In this document: positions 5,199-5,924 of the stretch, piece after piece
Numbering within the stretch: the stretch's first letter is position 1
How the letters are laid out: each line of letters starts with the position of its first letter
Assembly: GCA_019425105.1 (NCBI GenBank)
Contig: JAHYYD010000142.1
Coordinates: forward strand, 1-5,924
Origin: Actinomycetota bacterium
GTDB lineage: Bacteria; Actinomycetota; Actinomycetes; Actinomycetales; Actinomycetaceae
Length of the DNA stretch: 5,924 bases
Reading direction: 5' to 3'
The notes under the pieces: model-generated
Databases searched by the model: none
Told to the model about the DNA's origin: nothing
Seen by the model: the letters and a program-made list of their open reading frames with translations, nothing else
Position numbers and translations under genes: made by a program

Positions 5199-5924
5199 TC
5201 ACCGTGTCAGCGCCATCAGAACGAAAAGAATGAGTCCAGCCAGCACGATCATACGAATGAAGTCCATGACGGAACTTCCCAGGTCGGGGAATCGCTTGCG
5301 CAGGCGCGTAAAGGTCAGGCGCACGCCGCGCGGCAACGTGCGGTTAAAGAGCGCGATCTGGAGGAACGCGAACGCGTATCCGCTCAGCGCCGACGCGGCG
5401 TACAGGAGGAAGAAGAGGAGCGCGCGTTCATCCGTCATATAGCGCAGGGTGAAGAGATAGCCCAGCCCGGACCCGAATCCACCGATGATCGCGAATATCC
5501 ACGCCTTGTCGAGCGCGAAGGTCACGCGCTTGAGCATCCCCCGGTAGGCCTTGGCAACAGTCGACTGCATTTCGATGGCGTACGAGGAACGCCCGGCACC
5601 CTTGAGGGGATGAGCCAGAGAGTCGTAGGCGAACTTTGCCTCGGCCAGGTCCGGGGCGTTCGCCTTGGCGCGACCGAACGCCCACTGCGCCGCGTTCGGG
5701 TCCACGGGCTCCCACAGGCGCCCGTACGCCATGAGGAGCTCAACGTCGTCGGGGTATCCGTCGGTGGCGATCTGCGAGACGGGCAGCGCCTCCTCGCAGC
5801 GCCCCAACTCGACGAGGCAGAGGGTCAGTTCGCGCGCAATCTCGTGGGATTGGGGGTGCAGGCGCATGCCAGCCATGGCCACGGCCCCGGCCTCCTCGAC
5901 GAGGCCTTGGCGGCGTTGGGCGCG
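5199..5924 (-). CDS. TPR protein with C-terminal membrane domain, 5' end missing (architectural relative of the 1799-2878 gene)
   Basis: The frame stays open to the right edge (241 visible residues), so the GTG at 5882 is probably internal: the codons beyond it still read like a TPR helix (QGLVEEAGAVAMAG). Counting from the edge, TPR-like units lie at about 1-28, 28-61 (ending ATDGYPDD) and 62-95. A helical stretch leads to hydrophobic segments at about 141-161, 167-192 and 218-239. Between the last two is a very basic loop (about 193-217) containing LTFTRLRKR, comparable to LTFKRR in the same position of the other TPR-membrane protein. Topology puts the TPRs and the basic loop in the cytoplasm. 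It precedes the 191-residue gene on the same strand with a 135-base gap that holds a new promoter, so it may be a separate transcript. No enzymatic motif is seen. A scaffold or adaptor role is inferred. Confidence 0.8.
   Translation of the reverse strand, partial: RAQRRQGLVEEAGAVAMAGMRLHPQSHEIARELTLCLVELGRCEEALPVSQIATDGYPDDVELLMAYGRLWEPVDPNAAQWAFGRAKANAPDLAEAKFAYDSLAHPLKGAGRSSYAIEMQSTVAKAYRGMLKRVTFALDKAWIFAIIGGFGSGLGYLFTLRYMTDERALLFFLLYAASALSGYAFAFLQIALFNRTLPRGVRLTFTRLRKRFPDLGSSVMDFIRMIVLAGLILFVLMALTR

Overview
The window is GC-rich throughout, uses GTG as well as ATG starts, and carries protein families typical of Actinobacteria. The alpha/beta hydrolase and the TPR-AAA ATPase look most like proteins I remember from Actinomycetaceae (Actinomyces/Schaalia) and, more distantly, Streptomyces. 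This placement comes from family resemblance and base composition, not from any search. It appears to be ordinary chromosome: I see no rRNA, tRNA, CRISPR array, transposase or phage gene.

Layout. Left, + strand: the 3' part of a proline-iminopeptidase-like serine hydrolase (start outside the window), followed 30 bases later by a small four-helix membrane protein of unknown function. A 104-base convergent intergenic region with three 21-bp tandem repeats separates this pair from everything to the right, which lies on the - strand. Reading leftward from the right edge: the 3' part of a TPR protein with a C-terminal membrane domain; a promoter region; a 191-residue four-helix membrane protein; a hairpin; a 490-residue soluble protein with an N-terminal TPR-like hairpin, a long disordered linker and one classic AAA ATPase domain; a strong intra-operon hairpin; and a 359-residue TPR protein with a four-helix C-terminal membrane domain.

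How the genes may work together. The four - strand genes look like one functional neighbourhood: a hexamer-forming AAA remodelling ATPase without any protease domain, next to two TPR-membrane proteins of the same architecture and a third small membrane protein with a similar helix layout. The simplest inference is an AAA machine recruited to the membrane through TPR partners. Its substrate and purpose cannot be read from the sequence. The AAA family is, from memory, widespread in Actinobacteria, so the parts are not new, but I know of no assigned function for the set. The + strand pair (peptidase plus small membrane protein) looks unrelated.

Regulation visible in the sequence: a good sigma-70-type promoter before the 191-residue gene, with two direct repeats just upstream of its -35; a weaker promoter positioned so that the AAA transcript may start at or beside its ATG; and hairpins after the 191-residue gene and between the AAA and TPR genes that could set their relative expression.
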